NCBI RefSeq assembly: GCF_002902945.1
Contig: NZ_CP026102.1
Coordinates: 248,001 to 312,000 of the forward strand
Direction of reading: 5' to 3'
Length of the DNA: 64,000 bases
Origin: Paraburkholderia caribensis
Lineage (GTDB): Bacteria; Pseudomonadota; Gammaproteobacteria; Burkholderiales; Burkholderiaceae
Below are positions 62,049 to 64,000 of the stretch, in pieces. A program made the translations under genes and the position numbers. Every line of letters starts with the position of its first letter. Positions within the stretch are counted from its first letter, which is position 1. A model generated the notes under the pieces. It saw nothing but the letters and a program-made list of their open reading frames with translations, had not been told where the DNA came from and searched no databases.

Positions 62049-62509
62049 CGCGGTCGTCCTTGGCGCTTGCCTTGCGGCGGTGCGCAGGTTGGGAACGCAC
62101 GATTCTTAGCGACTTCCAGGCCGAATTGTCGCGGCTGTCTTCGGGGCGACCATAGTTGGCAGGAATATGCGGCCAGGGTTACCGGATTTGCCGGAACGGT
62201 GCCGGACGGACAGAAGACGGGTGGGAGAGAAAAGGCGCGGCGCTATCGACAATGGGGCGCGCGTGATCGCAAACGGTGCGGGAGATGCATCGAAGCGTGC
62301 GGTGCGAGGTGCGAGGCTTGAAAAAGGGAAATGCAATGGTGTGTGCGACGCCACACATACGCGCATCGCCGAAATCTTATCCTCGGATATAAGCGTCAAC
62401 CGATGGATCGCGAGTTGTTGCTGTTCTATCTCAGGGCCAGTTGCAGTTCAGGCTCGCGCAGGCGGGAGACTGCGATGGGTGTCCATGCATGTGCCGCTAC
62501 GGAGTTAAC
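62049..62509. other. Divergent intergenic region
   Basis: About 460 bases between the CobW gene (minus) and a small gene (plus). I see no ORF with a good ribosome site and no riboswitch or clear promoter match. The GGAGTTAAC site at its right end serves the next gene. The base composition becomes more AT-rich toward the right. Confidence 0.5.
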
Positions 62510-62824
62510 ATGATTCCTCCGATATTGCAGAGCGTTCAGCAGGCGTGCAACGATTTCTACAACAACACGGGGATACAGACGAGTCCACAGGCCGTGGACT
62601 TCATGGCTGGCGTCATTAGCCTCGTCACTGAAGATCCGCATCCCACCTGGAACATACCGGGAGGAAACGTCGAGAAGCTGACGCAAGCCTACCAGGCAGC
62701 CGTACCGATCTTTCTGTATCAGATTCTCAAGCAGATGGAATACGAAAGAAATATTACGGCGTTCGACGTGGTGCATTGGCTAGCCTTCAATCTGGATCAG
62801 TTCATTTGCGTGATCAAGAAATAG
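62510..62824 (+). CDS. Small hypothetical protein, lower GC
   Basis: The 104-residue product (MIPPILQSVQQACNDFYNNTGIQ...) is predicted to be helical, soluble and slightly acidic, with Cys near the end (FICVIKK). The GGAG site eight bases upstream fits ATG 62510. Its base composition is visibly lower in GC than its neighbours, suggesting recent acquisition. I recognise no family. It is 21 bases ahead of the next gene and probably co-transcribed. Confidence 0.6.
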   Translation: MIPPILQSVQQACNDFYNNTGIQTSPQAVDFMAGVISLVTEDPHPTWNIPGGNVEKLTQAYQAAVPIFLYQILKQMEYERNITAFDVVHWLAFNLDQFICVIKK

Positions 62825-62845
62825 CGGACCCGGCAAAGCCTTCAT

Positions 62846-63661
62846 ATGTCTTCTCCTCCGCCATCGCCCGATCCTCCGCCGAGTCCGTGGACGGTTCTCA
62901 GTGAATTCTCGAAAGGCATTGTGACGCTTTCGAGTGCCATTTTCGCACTGACAGCGGCGTTCTCGGGCAATCTGCTCGGCAAGCCCAGTAGTTCGAACTA
63001 CATTGTCCTGCTGCTGTTGTCGTGGGCGGCGCTTGCTTTTTCTATCTGGAGTGCTTCGACTTGTCAGGGTCTTCTGATTAATTTTCTAAGAGATCCCACT
63101 GACGATAAAAGCAGAAAGCGCGCAATCTGGAGAGCAAACGGGTCGCACTTCACGATGCTGCTCGGTCTCCTGTTGTTTGCCGCTTTCGCAATGTTATGTT
63201 TGAACGTCAAACCAGTCGAACCGCTCGATGCACGCGCAGCCGCCGACAAGACCGTGGGCGCCGCGACCGATATGTACAAACGTCCGGCGTCCGATTTCGC
63301 AGTTCGTACAGTGGAGTGGGTAGAACGCGCAAAGACCTATAACGTGACATTGGACCAGGCATCGGCGTCACGCCGTGTTGTCTTCGAGATCGATGCAACG
63401 AATGGGCACGTGATTCAAAGCTCGGTTCAGGACCTCACAAAACCCGTCGTGGTTCATCGTGATCCATTCGATATCCAGCTTCAACTCGCGAGACAGGGCT
63501 ACAAGCCTGGACCGGTCGACGGCGTGATCGGAAAGCGAACCATCGCGGCGATTGCCCGTTTTCAGGCCGATCACGGGCTTGCAGCAAGCGGGATGGTAGA
63601 TGAAGCGACATTGGCCGCCTTGTTTCCGACGCACGTTTCTTCGCAAGCAGGGGCTCCCTGA
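62846..63661 (+). CDS. Membrane protein with C-terminal peptidoglycan-binding domain
   Basis: The 271-residue product has a Pro-rich cytoplasmic start, helices near residues 22-40, 50-68 and 95-113, a linker, then a peptidoglycan-binding repeat at about 207-265 (LARQGYKPGPVDGVIGKRTIAAIARFQADHGL). It would reach through the inner membrane to the wall. No catalytic domain is visible. It forms a two-gene unit with the small gene upstream. Its purpose is unknown. Confidence 0.75.
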   Translation: MSSPPPSPDPPPSPWTVLSEFSKGIVTLSSAIFALTAAFSGNLLGKPSSSNYIVLLLLSWAALAFSIWSASTCQGLLINFLRDPTDDKSRKRAIWRANGSHFTMLLGLLLFAAFAMLCLNVKPVEPLDARAAADKTVGAATDMYKRPASDFAVRTVEWVERAKTYNVTLDQASASRRVVFEIDATNGHVIQSSVQDLTKPVVVHRDPFDIQLQLARQGYKPGPVDGVIGKRTIAAIARFQADHGLAASGMVDEATLAALFPTHVSSQAGAP

Positions 63662-63758
63662 CCGACCTTTCGGCGATGAATCCCGTTTAGTACCGTCGCG
63701 GTTTCTCACTCGTCAACGTAGGTAGAATGCCCGTGTCCCACAAGGCTACCCCTTCGCT

Positions 63759-64000
63759 ATGGAAATCAAGTGGATCGAGGACTTCATTGCCCTCGCTCAG
63801 TACCAGAGCTTTTCACGCGCAGCAGAATTCCGGAACGTCACTCAATCTGGATTCAGCAGGCGCATTCAGTCTCTCGAACAATGGGTTGGCGCGGAACTGA
63901 TCGACCGCAGCAGCTTTCCTCCCGTCCTGACGCCTGCGGGGCAACTGTTCCGCGAAGTCGCCGACGACGTCCTGAACAAGCTCTTCGATACCCGCGCGAT
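63759..64000 (+). CDS. LysR-family regulator, cut by the window end
   Basis: The visible 80 residues (MEIKWIEDFIALAQYQSFSRAAEF...) form a LysR winged HTH (SRAAEFRNVTQSGFSRRIQSLEQWVGAELIDRS). The gene begins at ATG 63759 and continues past the end of the window. Targets are not visible. Confidence 0.88.
   Translation, partial: MEIKWIEDFIALAQYQSFSRAAEFRNVTQSGFSRRIQSLEQWVGAELIDRSSFPPVLTPAGQLFREVADDVLNKLFDTRA

Noticed and set aside
1..64000. tRNA, rRNA, insertion sequence or phage genes
   Set aside because: I saw no cloverleaf-like conserved ends, no rRNA sequence and no transposase, integrase or phage structural motifs; a tRNAscan or IS search could still find one I missed.

Overview
The window is about 64 kb of high-GC DNA with dense genes on both strands. 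Gene content and protein style fit a beta-proteobacterium of the Burkholderiaceae, most like Paraburkholderia or Caballeronia. Pointers are the DUF3562 protein, a cytochrome bo3 operon with a stray NuoM, a cobalt-type nitrile hydratase, an erythronate/threonate operon and many small lipoproteins. I found no rRNA, tRNA, CRISPR array, transposase or integrase.

Layout. Positions 1-16.5 kb hold mostly single genes: lipoproteins, a lytic transglycosylase, a phospholipase D-type cardiolipin synthase homologue, a lone receiver protein, a chemotaxis receptor with a sigma-28-type promoter, an AhpD-like protein, an FKBP isomerase, a phosphatase-like protein that has lost its catalytic residues, a CHAD protein, YjbQ, a cupin, an SDR, ABM, RidA, a glycine-zipper lipoprotein and a VOC protein. 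Positions 16.5-26.5 kb (minus strand) form one nitrogen operon: ABC transporter, two DUF1989 proteins, a carboxylase annotated as urea carboxylase in most genomes, and allophanate hydrolase. A clear guanidine-I (ykkC) riboswitch precedes it, so the operon most likely imports and degrades guanidine. Positions 26.6-31.4 kb carry a LysR regulator divergent from an MFS transporter, an M20 amidohydrolase and a histone-deacetylase-like amidohydrolase. Positions 31.5-37.7 kb carry an orphan NuoM and cyoABCD. Positions 38-43.3 kb carry DUF1810, a Fur-family regulator and two convergent two-component systems. Positions 44.4-48.2 kb carry an AspT-type exchanger and a GGDEF-EAL protein. Positions 49.3-56.2 kb hold a complete four-carbon acid-sugar operon (GntR regulator, ltnD, otnK, otnC, MFS, otnI, denD). 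Positions 56.6-62 kb (minus strand) hold a cobalt nitrile hydratase cluster with a CobW GTPase, a DUF1097 membrane protein, CbtB/CbtA and a GlxA-type regulator. The right end has a lower-GC pair of unknown genes and the start of a LysR gene.

The most unusual structure is a repeat present three times (748-1338, 43433-44023, 48378-48968). Each copy is exactly 591 bp and forms a giant imperfect palindrome. It has 81-bp outer arms that are essentially identical in all six instances, each containing a 15-bp hairpin, a fixed 24-bp inner inverted repeat, and flanking tandem units of about 61 bp. The interior differs by about 15% between copies without any net insertion or deletion. Differences are spread evenly over codon positions, so the element looks like a structured nucleic-acid or mobile element, not a gene. 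I do not recognise it as a named family.
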